Shown piece after piece: positions 44,197 to 53,404 of a stretch of DNA of 64,000 nt. The stretch is from Salinimicrobium marinum (GTDB lineage: Bacteria; Bacteroidota; Bacteroidia; Flavobacteriales; Flavobacteriaceae). Position numbers and translations under genes: made by a program. Within the stretch, counting starts at the first letter, position 1. Each line of letters begins with the position of its first letter. A model generated the notes under the pieces. It saw nothing but the letters and a program-made list of their open reading frames with translations, ran no database searches and had not been told where the DNA came from. The stretch is taken from NCBI RefSeq assembly GCF_014651535.1, contig NZ_BMXB01000002.1, forward strand, positions 496,001-560,000, read 5' to 3'.

Positions 44197-45480
44197 CTAT
44201 TTAAGACTGTTTAATCTTAATGTTACTGCATTTTTGTGAGCTTGTAAACCTTCCGCTTCTGCCATTAATTCTATTGCAGAACCAATATTTTTAATCCCTT
44301 CTTCAGAAATTCTCTGAAAGGTCACTGCCCTCATAAAACTGTCAAGGTTTACACCGCTGTATTGCTTTGCGTATCCGTTGGTTGGCAGGGTATGGTTTGT
44401 GCCCGAAGCATAGTCTCCTGCACTTTCGGGAGTGAAATTACCAATAAAGACCGATCCCGCATTAATGATCCCGTCGATAAATACATCTTCATTCTTTAAA
44501 CAGATGATAAAATGTTCCGGACCGTATTCATTGATCATTTCCAGCGCTTCCTGTTCATCTTTCACGACGATTAATCTAGAATTCTCCATAGCGGCTTTTG
44601 CAATTTCATTTCTTGGTAGTTCCGGAAGTTGTTTAATAATTTCCTTTTCCACATCTTCTAAAAACGGTTCTGAAAGGGAGATCAATATCACCTGACTATC
44701 GATTCCGTGCTCAGCCTGCGACAACAAATCGGACGCTACAAAAGCAGCATTGGCCGATTCATCTGCCACCACCAATAATTCTGATGGTCCTGCAGGCATG
44801 TCTATAGCAACATTATATTTTGTAGCCAGCTGCTTGGCAACCGTTACAAACTGATTTCCGGGGCCAAAGATCTTATATACTTTCGGGATAGTTTCGGTTC
44901 CAAATGTCAGTGCGGCAATCGCCTGTATCCCTCCTACTTTGAATATTTTGGACACACCACAGAGATTCGCAGTGTATAAAATAGCCGGATTCAGTTCCCC
45001 CTTTTTATCTGGAGGACTACACAGCACTATTTCCTCGCAACCTGCAAGTTTTGCGGGAACTGCCAACATTAAAATAGTAGAAAACAAGGGAGCTGTACCT
45101 CCGGGAATATAGAGCCCTATCTTTTGAATAGCCTTTTTCTCCTGCCAGCAGTGTACTCCCGGAGTGGTTTCTACAGAAACTTTGTCCGTTTCTTGAGCCG
45201 CGTGAAAACGTTCAATATTATTCTTTGCCAGATTAATGGCTTCTTTCAATTCTTCGGAAATTTTTGTTTCGGCTGCTTTAATTTCTTCCTCAGAAACAAT
45301 TTCAGTTTCAAGGGAAATTCCGTCGAAAAGCTGGGTGTATTTGGCAACTGCTTCATTCCCTTTGGATTTCACCTCACCAAAGATCTGATACACAGTTTTC
45401 TCCACATCCTCCACACTTTTGGTGGGACGTCTGAGGATTTCCTCCCATTTATTTTTATCAGGATTTATTATCTTCTTCAT
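44197..45480 (-). CDS. hisD: Histidinol dehydrogenase
   Basis: A 427-aa Zn/NAD enzyme oxidising histidinol to histidine in two steps (the last of the pathway). Motifs: KIFGPGNQFV (NAD site), SQAEHGIDSQ (Zn ligands Gln and His), and a C-terminal GNFTPESAGDYASGTNHTLP (Zn/catalytic). It follows hisG by 11 nt. Confidence 0.97.
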   Translation of the reverse strand: MKKIINPDKNKWEEILRRPTKSVEDVEKTVYQIFGEVKSKGNEAVAKYTQLFDGISLETEIVSEEEIKAAETKISEELKEAINLAKNNIERFHAAQETDKVSVETTPGVHCWQEKKAIQKIGLYIPGGTAPLFSTILMLAVPAKLAGCEEIVLCSPPDKKGELNPAILYTANLCGVSKIFKVGGIQAIAALTFGTETIPKVYKIFGPGNQFVTVAKQLATKYNVAIDMPAGPSELLVVADESANAAFVASDLLSQAEHGIDSQVILISLSEPFLEDVEKEIIKQLPELPRNEIAKAAMENSRLIVVKDEQEALEMINEYGPEHFIICLKNEDVFIDGIINAGSVFIGNFTPESAGDYASGTNHTLPTNGYAKQYSGVNLDSFMRAVTFQRISEEGIKNIGSAIELMAEAEGLQAHKNAVTLRLNSLK

Positions 45481-45491
45481 TTCAACCTTTT

Positions 45492-46349
45492 TTAAAGTAC
45501 CATTTTCTCAATAGAAGTTACCAGAATCCCTTCGGCTCCATTCCGCTTCAGTTCATCAATAACTTCCCAGAAACGTTCTTCTTCAATCACGGTGTGAATG
45601 GAACTCCAGCCTTTTTCAGCTAAGGGAAGCACAGTAGGACTTCTCATTCCTGGAAGCAACTCAATTACTTTCTCAACCTTATTATCTGGAATGTTCATAA
45701 GAATATACTTGGATCTTCGCGCTCTTAAAACCGACTGAATCCTAAACTGTAATTTCTGAAGAATTTCATTTCTCTCCTCATCGATCATTGGAGAAACTGC
45801 TAAAACCGCTTCACTCTTCAGCATTATCTCTACCTCCTTCAGGTTGTTTTTAAAAAGAGTACTTCCGCTGGACACAATATCACAAACAGCATCTGCCAGG
45901 CCAATATTCGGAGCAATTTCAACCGATCCGTTAATGATGTGCAGCTCTGCAGAAATACCATTTTTAGCAAGAAAAGCATTAATGGTATTGGGATAGGAAG
46001 TTGCAATTTTTTTTCCATCGAGATCCTGTAAACTATTATACTGCATGGATTTAGGAACAGCCAGCGAAACCCGGCATTTAGAAAAACCAAGTCTTTCAGC
46101 CGTAGCAATGTCTTCTCCTTTTTCTATCAATACGTTTTCGCCAATAATAGCAATGTCCACTACCCCATCACGAAGGTATTGCGGAATGTCTCCGTTCCGG
46201 AGGTAAAATACCTCTAGCGGAAAATTCCTGGAAGTGGCTTTTAACTGTTCTTTTCCGTTGTCTACAGAGATTCCTGCATCTTTTAAAAGTTGTAAAGAAT
46301 CATCGTGAAGCCTACCCGATTTTTGTACTGCTATTCTAATTTTTTTCAT
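45492..46349 (-). CDS. hisG: ATP phosphoribosyltransferase, long form
   Basis: First enzyme of histidine synthesis, joining ATP and PRPP. The 285-aa size with a C-terminal regulatory domain (about 210-285) marks the HisG-long form, which is allosterically inhibited by histidine and needs no HisZ. The PRPP-binding segment DIVSSGSTL is present. It heads the hisGDCBHAF-IE operon and is preceded by a leader peptide and attenuator. Confidence 0.96.
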   Translation of the reverse strand: MKKIRIAVQKSGRLHDDSLQLLKDAGISVDNGKEQLKATSRNFPLEVFYLRNGDIPQYLRDGVVDIAIIGENVLIEKGEDIATAERLGFSKCRVSLAVPKSMQYNSLQDLDGKKIATSYPNTINAFLAKNGISAELHIINGSVEIAPNIGLADAVCDIVSSGSTLFKNNLKEVEIMLKSEAVLAVSPMIDEERNEILQKLQFRIQSVLRARRSKYILMNIPDNKVEKVIELLPGMRSPTVLPLAEKGWSSIHTVIEEERFWEVIDELKRNGAEGILVTSIEKMVL

Positions 46350-46391
46350 TGTTAGTTAATTTATGTTTCAGCAGTTCACAACGGAAAATGA

Positions 46392-46422
46392 AAAACCCGT
46401 TTGAGCTGCTCAAACGGGTTTT
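46392..46422 (-). terminator. his operon attenuator terminator
   Basis: A perfect 14-bp stem, arms 46392-46405 and 46409-46422 (core AAACCCGTTTGAG), with a 3-nt loop and a T-rich 3' side on the minus strand. It lies between the leader peptide stop and hisG, inside the leader transcript, which is the arrangement of an attenuator and not of an end-of-operon terminator. Confidence 0.88.
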
Positions 46423-46450
46423 CAAAAATATGATTATACACATATCAATC

Positions 46451-46507
46451 TCACCTCGCAAGAGCGAACTTATGAGAATGATGATGATGTAGTTGTTTTG
46501 CTTTCAT
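46451..46507 (-). CDS. hisL: his operon leader peptide (18 aa, HHHHSH)
   Basis: ATG-initiated frame encoding MKAKQLHHHHSHKFALAR then TGA. Five of 18 codons are His, four of them consecutive (CAT CAT CAT CAT). It is followed 28 nt later by the strong hairpin and then by hisG. By analogy with proteobacterial hisL, ribosome stalling at His codons when charged His-tRNA is scarce would prevent terminator formation. An alternative antiterminator fold was not resolved by eye. Confidence 0.85.
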   Translation of the reverse strand: MKAKQLHHHHSHKFALAR

Positions 46508-46515
46508 TGTTGATG

Positions 46516-46523
46516 CGAATTTA
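46516..46523 (-). promoter_or_regulatory. Possible -7 element (TAAATTCG) for the his operon
   Basis: TTCG variant of TAnnTTTG on the minus strand, 9 nt upstream of the leader ATG. The -33 is unclear in this AT-rich tract. Confidence 0.35.
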
Positions 46524-46581
46524 AACAAATAAATTAAAAAAGAAATAATTTTAATTCAATTTTAATTGATCATTGTAAAAA

Positions 46582-47397
46582 TTAGTTATTACCAAGAATC
46601 AGTGGCATACCTTCATCTCCAGATCCAATCACTACAACCTTGGCATTAGGGGATTTAGCAAGCTCAACAGTCGCCTGGATCCCTTTTTCCCTTAAAACCA
46701 TATCGGTTAGGGATGCATCAAGAATTTCATTGGCACGTGCTTTACCTTCTGCATCTATTCGCTGTCTTTCCGCTTCCTGCTCCGCTTTAGTAAGTCGGAA
46801 TTCATATTCCAGAGATTCCTGTTCCTGCCGTAATTTTCTCTCAATCGCATCTTTAATAGTAGCAGGAAGGGAAACATCTCTTACCAGCACTTCGTTTATC
46901 TGGACGTACTGATTTTTAAGCAGAATTTCGGTTTCTTCAAAAATTTCTCTCTGGATGGCTTCTCTCTTACTGGAATAAAGCTGCTCAGGATTATATCTTC
47001 CTACAACAGCACGGGCGGCCGAACGTACTGCAGGTTGCAATACACGTTGAATATAAGCTTCCCCTTTTTCCCTGTGCAGGGAACCAAGATTGTCAAATGA
47101 TGGCTGAAACCATATAGAAGCATCCAGTTTTATCTCTAATCCATTTGAAGATAAAACCTGCATCTTCTCTTCCAGAGACTGTTGCCGTACTTCATAAACA
47201 AAAACCTTATTCCAGGGGGCTACCAAATGAAAACCTTCATTCAAAGGTGGTTCATCTGTAACCACACCTCCTCCAAAAGTTTTATATAAAACACCAGCTT
47301 CCCCGGAATTAATTGTAACTGTAGATTTGGCGATCAAAATAACAAGTATAATGACTCCAAATAAAATTGGTAATCCAATTTTGGGTAATCTATCCAT
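46582..47397 (-). CDS. SPFH/prohibitin-family membrane protein
   Basis: A 271-aa protein with one N-terminal membrane helix (about 10-27), an SPFH domain (about 30-190) and a C-terminal coiled coil rich in Glu, Ala and Arg (about 175-240). Such proteins form ring or cage assemblies in the membrane and modulate proteases such as FtsH in other bacteria. The ATG at 47397 gives a proper start; the upstream open frame overlaps the VWA gene end. It lies 25 nt downstream of the VWA gene. Confidence 0.9.
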   Translation of the reverse strand: MDRLPKIGLPILFGVIILVILIAKSTVTINSGEAGVLYKTFGGGVVTDEPPLNEGFHLVAPWNKVFVYEVRQQSLEEKMQVLSSNGLEIKLDASIWFQPSFDNLGSLHREKGEAYIQRVLQPAVRSAARAVVGRYNPEQLYSSKREAIQREIFEETEILLKNQYVQINEVLVRDVSLPATIKDAIERKLRQEQESLEYEFRLTKAEQEAERQRIDAEGKARANEILDASLTDMVLREKGIQATVELAKSPNAKVVVIGSGDEGMPLILGNN

Positions 47398-47422
47398 AAA
47401 AAAAATATTAAAAAAAGTTAAA

Positions 47423-49453
47423 TTAAATAAGACCGTAATACTTACGCAAAAACCACTCCGCACTTAAAGAAAGTGCTATAATTCCCAGTAAATAATACCA
47501 ATCGATCAAAGATACGGTCTTTTCCTGTCTTTTTTGAACCGGAGTATAACTATTATCTGACAGTAAATTATTAACTAATTTTTCAGAATCCTTTAAGAAA
47601 TACAGCGGCTGGTTTTTTTCTCCGGAAATTCCTGAAAGCCCCTGAAGGTTGGCATTACTAAATTGCTTTTCAACTTCATATTCTATAATATTAAAAGATC
47701 CAGTTTCTGAAATATTCTCACGGGCAACATCTACAGAGAAAGTATATTTTCCGGAAGATAGATCACTTATTTCTACTTCATATTTATTTTGTTTGAGAAG
47801 AAAAGGCAGGCTGCGGTTTTCCTGCGTTTGTTCATTGGTAAGATTTAATGTTAAATCTCCCCTGGGATCGAATCTATAATTCCTGTCAAAATATTGAGCT
47901 GAGATTACAACTCTTTCATTGCCATAATAGAAAGCTTCCTGTTCCACCGTTAACCGGTCCTTTTGTTGGCGAGTAGCCAGAAACTGAACCAGCTTTCCGG
48001 TAAAATCATCAAAATCTTCAAAAGATCCTTTTTCGGTATACGAAGCAGCACGCCATCTCCAGAACCCCGCACCAAATAACACTGCAGTTTTTGAGTATTT
48101 TTGTTCGGACAATGCCAGCAAAGGGTTTTGAGTATCTATACCCTGCACTTGCTGATACAAAACAGGTTCTGCAGGGACCGTGAAAAAAACATCCCCGAAA
48201 GCACCTTCAAGGGGAGGATAATCTGAAAATCCTATATCTTCGAGCTGGTAGGTTGAGAAATTTTGATTTAGAACAGGAAAATATTCTTGTGTCTGTCTTG
48301 TAATTTCCTTCTGGAAGAACTGCTGCGATTCGTTTAGAAACTGCCAGTCTGTTTCAGGACCTGTGATGATCCAGTAATTTTTTTCCTCCTCCTCGATTTG
48401 CTTCAGGATATTTTCAAATTTACGATCAGGTTGATACAGGAGAATCAGCTGAAAGTTATCCAGTTCAGGAAGTGGTTTTTCAAACTGAAAAATTTCCACC
48501 TGCCGTTGTTGATTTGATTCTATTGATTTCTTTAAAGCTCCGAGATCGGGGTGAAGAATTGATGTCGCCAATAGAATAGAAGTCCGTTCCCCAATTACTT
48601 CCACTGCAAAATTTCTTCGGTTGTTCAGGGTATCCTTTTCATTCTCCAGCGAAACTATTTCAGCGGTATACGTAGCCACTCCTTTAACTGAAGCCGGTAA
48701 ACTGGCCTGGACCACCCTGGAATTGTCATCACTGTTAAAAATAAGCTCTTCAGAATAGACATTCGAAACTCCCGAACTTATTTCGAGTCTGCTTTTTACA
48801 GAATCTTTTCCGGAGTAATTAATGAAGATCTCCACCGGAAATTTATTATTAATATAGGCATATTGGTTGACATTGATCCGGCTAACTGAAAGATCCTGAT
48901 AACCAGTTGTATCTCCCACCACCACAGGATAAATAGTATTGAAATACCTATCGGCAGTAAACCTGTAATCTTCCCCATAGGTTTGGTTTCCATCTGTGAT
49001 CAGAATTGTGGGTGCCTGTGAGTTTTTATAAAGCTGATCAAAAGATTGTAATGCCTGATGGATATTCGTCTGCTTTTCACTGAAATCTATGTCTCCTCCC
49101 TGTTCAATTCCTTTCCCAAAAGTAAATAACTGTACATCAAATTTCTCCTGGATTTCAGGGTTTTTGGAAATTTCCTCAACAAATCCCCGCACATTTCCGG
49201 CCTCACCAAAATGTTCAATGGAACCTGAATTATCTACAGCAAGCAGCAAATTCGCCTTTTCCAGATGATATTCATGCCTCTTGATTTTCGGATTAAGGAG
49301 TAATATCAATAATAAAAACAGACTGATAAATCTCAGGAACGTAAAAAGCACAGGTTTCCCTGTGCTTTTAGATCTAAAATAATACTGAAAGATAGCTATT
49401 GCCAGTGCTGCAACCGCAGCTAAAATGATTAAGAAGAGGGTGTTTGCCGGCAT
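47423..49453 (-). CDS. Membrane-anchored VWA-domain protein
   Basis: A 676-aa protein with two N-terminal membrane helices (about 5-23, 36-54), a von Willebrand A domain (about 66-200) with an intact MIDAS start D74-N-S-G-S78 and later TDGNQT, a long beta-rich region (about 200-620), and a C-terminal helix (about 650-667). The layout resembles large Bacteroidota VWA/glutamine amidotransferase-like membrane proteins. The partner is unknown; co-transcription with an SPFH protein suggests an envelope complex. Confidence 0.85.
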   Translation of the reverse strand: MPANTLFLIILAAVAALAIAIFQYYFRSKSTGKPVLFTFLRFISLFLLLILLLNPKIKRHEYHLEKANLLLAVDNSGSIEHFGEAGNVRGFVEEISKNPEIQEKFDVQLFTFGKGIEQGGDIDFSEKQTNIHQALQSFDQLYKNSQAPTILITDGNQTYGEDYRFTADRYFNTIYPVVVGDTTGYQDLSVSRINVNQYAYINNKFPVEIFINYSGKDSVKSRLEISSGVSNVYSEELIFNSDDNSRVVQASLPASVKGVATYTAEIVSLENEKDTLNNRRNFAVEVIGERTSILLATSILHPDLGALKKSIESNQQRQVEIFQFEKPLPELDNFQLILLYQPDRKFENILKQIEEEEKNYWIITGPETDWQFLNESQQFFQKEITRQTQEYFPVLNQNFSTYQLEDIGFSDYPPLEGAFGDVFFTVPAEPVLYQQVQGIDTQNPLLALSEQKYSKTAVLFGAGFWRWRAASYTEKGSFEDFDDFTGKLVQFLATRQQKDRLTVEQEAFYYGNERVVISAQYFDRNYRFDPRGDLTLNLTNEQTQENRSLPFLLKQNKYEVEISDLSSGKYTFSVDVARENISETGSFNIIEYEVEKQFSNANLQGLSGISGEKNQPLYFLKDSEKLVNNLLSDNSYTPVQKRQEKTVSLIDWYYLLGIIALSLSAEWFLRKYYGLI

Positions 49454-49570
49454 GAAACGTACGATTTATGTTTTCTTGTACAGAAGGTTTCCATTTTTTG
49501 ATATCATAGATCGCAGTTTAAAAAAATTTTCCTTTTTCCATTTTTCCGGAAGGACGAAAAATCATTTTTA

Positions 49571-50317
49571 TTAGGTATGCATTCCACCGTCAACATGCAG
49601 TACCTGTCCTGTAACATACGCACTAAGGTCACTACCAAAATACACACATGCATTGGCAATATCTTCGGGAGTTCCGCCTCTTTTTAAAGGAATTGCATTT
49701 CTCCAGCCTTCCACAGTTTTCTCATCAAGTTTTCCGGTCATCTCTGTTTCAATGAATCCGGGAGCAATCACATTAGTGCGGATATTTCTAGAACCTAATT
49801 CCAGAGCCATAGATTTTGAAAATCCGATCATTCCGGCTTTGGAAGCAGCGTAATTTGCCTGTCCGGCATTACCTTTTACCCCAACCACACTGCTCATGTT
49901 AATGATGCTACCCTGTCGCTGCTTCAACATAGTACGTTGAACGGCTTTGGTCATGTTAAAGATGGATTTAAGGTTCACTTCGATCACTTTATCGAAATCT
50001 TCCTCACTCATGCGCATTAAAAGGTTGTCTTTGGTGATCCCGGCGTTATTTACAAGAATATCAATACTTCCAAAATCATCCAATACATTTTTTACCAGTT
50101 CCTGGGCTTCTTCAAAACTTGCAGCATTAGATTTATAGCCAATTGCTTTCACACCGAGCTCCTGAAGTTCTTTTTCAAGCTCATTAGCCGCCTCCACAGA
50201 AGAGCTGTAGGTAAAAGCAACATTAGCCCCATGTTTGGCGTAAACTTCTGCTATCCCTTTTCCTATGCCTCTGCTGGCACCGGTAATTATTGCATTCTTT
50301 CCTTCTAATAATTTCAT
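49571..50317 (-). CDS. fabG: 3-oxoacyl-ACP reductase
   Basis: A 248-aa SDR reducing 3-oxoacyl-ACP with NADPH in fatty-acid elongation. TGASRGIG near residue 14, NNAG, and the Ser-Tyr-Lys set (NMSSVVG and YAASK) are present, and the C-terminus PGFIETEMT..HVDGGMHT is typical of FabG. The ATG at 50317 is used; a TTG 9 nt upstream is less likely. It has its own promoter element at 50367-50374 and lies after the sucD terminator. Confidence 0.93.
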   Translation of the reverse strand: MKLLEGKNAIITGASRGIGKGIAEVYAKHGANVAFTYSSSVEAANELEKELQELGVKAIGYKSNAASFEEAQELVKNVLDDFGSIDILVNNAGITKDNLLMRMSEEDFDKVIEVNLKSIFNMTKAVQRTMLKQRQGSIINMSSVVGVKGNAGQANYAASKAGMIGFSKSMALELGSRNIRTNVIAPGFIETEMTGKLDEKTVEGWRNAIPLKRGGTPEDIANACVYFGSDLSAYVTGQVLHVDGGMHT

Positions 50318-50366
50318 ATGATTCAATGATTGTATGTTATAAATTGTTATGCATTGGTAATACTTT

Positions 50367-50374
50367 CAAATATA
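50367..50374 (-). promoter_or_regulatory. -7 promoter element (TATATTTG) for fabG
   Basis: Minus-strand TAnnTTTG match 50 nt upstream of the fabG ATG and downstream of the sucD terminator. Confidence 0.55.
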
Positions 50375-50400
50375 GTAAAACCTGAATGTATGAGATTAAA

Positions 50401-50447
50401 AAAACCTTCTGAAGTTCCTGAAACAATTCAGAAAAACAGAAGGTTTT
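50401..50447 (-). terminator. Terminator after sucD
   Basis: AAAACCTTCTG (50401-50411) pairs with CAGAAGGTTTT (50437-50447); the 25-nt loop can form a small inner hairpin. It separates sucD from fabG, both on the minus strand. Confidence 0.8.
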
Positions 50448-50469
50448 AAATATATTCTTCAAGAAATAA

Positions 50470-51342
50470 TTATCCCATTACTTCTTTTACTTTTTTTCCG
50501 ATCTCTGCAGGAGAGTCCACTACGTGGATGCCATTTTCTTTCAAAATAGCCTTTTTGGCCTGTGCAGTATCTTCGCTACCTCCAACAATTGCACCGGCGT
50601 GACCCATTGTACGACCTGCAGGAGCTGTTTCACCGGCAATAAAACCTATAACAGGTTTTTTGTTTCCGTTTTCTTTGATCCAACGGGCAGCATCTGCTTC
50701 TAACTGACCACCAATTTCACCAATCATAACGATACATTCTGTTTCGTCATCGTTCATTAGCAACTCCACAGCTTCTTTGGTAGTAGTCCCAATAATAGGA
50801 TCTCCTCCAATTCCAATTGCAGTGGTAATACCTAAACCTTGTTTTACAACCTGGTCTGCAGCCTCGTAGGTAAGTGTTCCCGATTTAGAAACAATTCCAA
50901 CTTTACCCTTTTTAAAGACGAAACCAGGCATAATACCTACTTTAGCTTCTCCTGGAGTAATTACTCCAGGGCAGTTAGGACCTACCAAACGACAGTCCTT
51001 ATCTTTAATATAATCGGCAGCTTTGATCATGTCGGCTACAGGGATACCTTCAGTAATAGTTATAATTACTTTGATTCCGGCATTGGCAGCTTCCATAATA
51101 GCGTCTGCAGCAAACGCAGGGGGAACAAAAATAATAGATACATCGGCACCTGTTTCTTTTACCGCATCTTCAACAGTGTTGAATACCGGCTTATCCAGGT
51201 GCTTTTGGCCACCCTTACCGGGAGTAACACCACCTACGACATTGGTACCATATTCTATCATTTGACCGGCATGAAAAGTACCTTCACTTCCGGTAAATCC
51301 TTGTACGATTATTTTTGAATCTTTATTTACTAAAACGCTCAT
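50470..51342 (-). CDS. sucD: Succinyl-CoA synthetase alpha subunit
   Basis: A 290-aa TCA-cycle enzyme subunit that couples succinyl-CoA hydrolysis to NTP formation; it works with SucC (not in the window). CoA-binding [10 protein letters not shown] is near the N-terminus, and the phosphorylated His248 lies in [11 protein letters not shown]. Its own -7 element (51367-51374) suggests expression independent of the lpx genes upstream. Confidence 0.97.
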   Translation of the reverse strand: MSVLVNKDSKIIVQGFTGSEGTFHAGQMIEYGTNVVGGVTPGKGGQKHLDKPVFNTVEDAVKETGADVSIIFVPPAFAADAIMEAANAGIKVIITITEGIPVADMIKAADYIKDKDCRLVGPNCPGVITPGEAKVGIMPGFVFKKGKVGIVSKSGTLTYEAADQVVKQGLGITTAIGIGGDPIIGTTTKEAVELLMNDDETECIVMIGEIGGQLEADAARWIKENGNKKPVIGFIAGETAPAGRTMGHAGAIVGGSEDTAQAKKAILKENGIHVVDSPAEIGKKVKEVMG

Positions 51343-51366
51343 AGTTGATTATTAATTTTTGTGTTA

Positions 51367-51374
51367 CAAAATTA
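51367..51374 (-). promoter_or_regulatory. -7 promoter element (TAATTTTG) for sucD
   Basis: Minus-strand TAnnTTTG match 25 nt upstream of the sucD ATG. Confidence 0.55.
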
Positions 51375-51402
51375 GGTTTTTATAAAAGAAACCTAAAGGG
51401 AT

Positions 51403-51816
51403 TTATAAATTATTTGGAATGAAAGAATCCAGATTTTCCGGACTGTCATCAGCCTGCTGACTTATTTGATGACCTTTATACATTTTACCATCTTTTATTT
51501 CCCAGATTGAGATAAAATGGGCCATAGGAAGTTCTTCTTCAGGATTTTCCATGGTACGCGCATAATAGGTAAACCTGATGGTGACCATGTTATCTTCACT
51601 CAAAAGATGACTCACATCTGCACGTAATGATTCAAAAGATTTTGCAAGTTCTCTGGACATTTCAAATATCTCCCTGAAGTTAAGCTTATGAAAGCCTCCA
51701 CTACTATTCCAGAAAAGTTGTGATTCGGGATGAAGATATTCCTTTAAAGATTCCGGATTTCTATAGAAATCGGATGAATAAAAATTCTCTACGCATTCCT
51801 TGGGTACTAAGCTCAT
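51403..51816 (-). CDS. NTF2/SnoaL-like protein
   Basis: A 137-aa single-domain alpha+beta protein with the cone-fold pattern: N-terminal helices (VENFYSSDFYRNPESLKEYLHP), then antiparallel strands ending with FISIWEIKDGKMYKGHQ. No catalytic residue can be assigned. It starts 1 nt after the second lpxD-like gene stop, so it belongs to that operon. Function unknown. Confidence 0.75.
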   Translation of the reverse strand: MSLVPKECVENFYSSDFYRNPESLKEYLHPESQLFWNSSGGFHKLNFREIFEMSRELAKSFESLRADVSHLLSEDNMVTIRFTYYARTMENPEEELPMAHFISIWEIKDGKMYKGHQISQQADDSPENLDSFIPNNL

Positions 51817-51817
51817 A

Positions 51818-52750
51818 TCAACCTTTTATTTTGTCCATCAATTTAGGCAATTGTCTCAAGAGTGCCAACTCTTTTAATTTTGCCCTGGATTCCATTGCAG
51901 GGTTTCCGGAGTATATTTTATTTTCTTCGGTAGATTTTGTAATTCCGGCCTGGCCCATCATCACGCCTCCTTTTCTTACTATTATTCCGCTGCGCATTCC
52001 TACCTGTCCCCAAACGGTAACATCATCTTCAATAATTACAGCGCCGGCTATACCTGTTTGAGAGGCTATTAAACAATTCTCACCAATGACGGTGTCATGG
52101 CCCACCTGGATCAAATTATCCAGTTTTGTACCTTTTCCAATAGTGGTATCTCCCGACACTCCTTTGTCTATGGTACAATTTGCACCAATATCCACATGAT
52201 CTTTTATGATTACCCTACCTCCGGAAATTAATTTGTCATACCCGGTAGGTCGTTTTTTATAATAAAAAGCATCGGCTCCCAACACAGTGCCAGAATGAAT
52301 GGTCACATTGTTCCCTATCACTGTATTATCATATATACTTACGTTGGAATGAATCAAACAATTATCACCAATCTTTACATTGTTACCAATAAAAACATTC
52401 GGCTGAATAATAGTGTTTCCCCCAATTTCTGCGGAAGCTGATTGTGAAATTTCGGCTTTTTTGAAAGGCTTGAAATAATCTGTTAGTTTATTGAAATCTC
52501 TGAAAGGATCATCAGATATTAATAGCGCTTTTCCTTCCGGACACTCCACTTCCTTATTGATGAGGATTACAGTCGCTGCTGAACTCAATGCCTTATCGTA
52601 ATACTTAGGGTGATCCACAAAAACTATATCCCCCGGCGTTACAACATGGATCTCATTCATTCCGGTGACAGGAAAATTAGGATCACCAACAAATTCCGAA
52701 GAAATGATGGTAGCGATCTGTTTTAAGGTATGTTCTTGAGGAAACTTCAT
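51818..52750 (-). CDS. Second LpxD-like acyltransferase (UDP-3-O-acylglucosamine N-acyltransferase paralogue)
   Basis: A 310-aa left-handed beta-helix protein. It has an N-terminal LpxD-type uridine-binding domain (about 1-100), hexapeptide repeats (about 100-270) and a C-terminal helix. It retains the catalytic-type His in NLIQVGHDTVIGEN. It differs from the 55578 LpxD in length and C-terminus. It may acylate a different sugar nucleotide or use a different acyl chain. It is part of the efp-containing operon. Confidence 0.8.
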   Translation of the reverse strand: MKFPQEHTLKQIATIISSEFVGDPNFPVTGMNEIHVVTPGDIVFVDHPKYYDKALSSAATVILINKEVECPEGKALLISDDPFRDFNKLTDYFKPFKKAEISQSASAEIGGNTIIQPNVFIGNNVKIGDNCLIHSNVSIYDNTVIGNNVTIHSGTVLGADAFYYKKRPTGYDKLISGGRVIIKDHVDIGANCTIDKGVSGDTTIGKGTKLDNLIQVGHDTVIGENCLIASQTGIAGAVIIEDDVTVWGQVGMRSGIIVRKGGVMMGQAGITKSTEENKIYSGNPAMESRAKLKELALLRQLPKLMDKIKG

Positions 52751-52756
52751 TACCAG

Positions 52757-52784
52757 TATTGAGATTTGAGAAGTGAGATATGAG
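52757..52784 (+). repeat. Heptamer repeat between efp and the second lpxD-like gene
   Basis: Four 7-bp units on the plus strand, TATTGAG ATTTGAG AAGTGAG ATATGAG; on the coding (minus) strand CTCATAT CTCACTT CTCAAAT CTCAATA. Same consensus as the his operon tracts. Confidence 0.7.
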
Positions 52785-52827
52785 ATAAAGGCTTTATAAA
52801 ATTTTTATCCCATAAATGCTTTCTCTG

Positions 52828-53394
52828 TTATTCCTTAATTCTTTCTTTGTAAGTCCCCTTGTCGGTTTCTATCTTGATCTTATCACCTTCATTGATGAAC
52901 AGCGGTACATTTACCTCAGCTCCGGTTTCTACAGTTGCAGGTTTAGTAGCGTTGGTTGCTGTATTCCCTTTTACTCCGGGCTCTGTATGCGTAACTTCTA
53001 AAATTACACTTGCAGGCATATCTACAGAAAGAGGCATGTTGTCTTCGGTATTGATAAGCACGGTTACTACTTCACCTTCTTTTAAAAGATTAGGAGCATC
53101 CAGTGCATTTTCTGTCAACCTGATCTGGGTATAATCTTCGGTGTTCATAAAGTGATAAAATTCACCATCACTGTATAAAAACTGAAATTTATGGGTTTCC
53201 ACACGAACATCATCTATTTTATGTCCTGCAGAAAATGTGTTGTCAATTACTTTCCCGGTAGTTACACTTTTAAGCTTTGTCCGTACAAAAGCAGGTCCTT
53301 TCCCCGGTTTAACATGTAAAAATTCAATTACTTTAAAGATGTCGTGGTTATAACGGATACATAATCCATTTCTGATATCACTGGTACTGGCCAT
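52828..53394 (-). CDS. efp: Elongation factor P
   Basis: A 188-aa three-beta-barrel protein that relieves ribosome stalling at consecutive prolines. The modification-site Lys32 sits in HVKPGKGPAFVRTK. The C-terminal domain GVKGNTATNATKPATVETGA is canonical. It lies 10 nt after the lpxA stop, within the lipid A operon. Confidence 0.96.
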   Translation of the reverse strand: MASTSDIRNGLCIRYNHDIFKVIEFLHVKPGKGPAFVRTKLKSVTTGKVIDNTFSAGHKIDDVRVETHKFQFLYSDGEFYHFMNTEDYTQIRLTENALDAPNLLKEGEVVTVLINTEDNMPLSVDMPASVILEVTHTEPGVKGNTATNATKPATVETGAEVNVPLFINEGDKIKIETDKGTYKERIKE

Positions 53395-53404
53395 ATAGTT
53401 TTAT

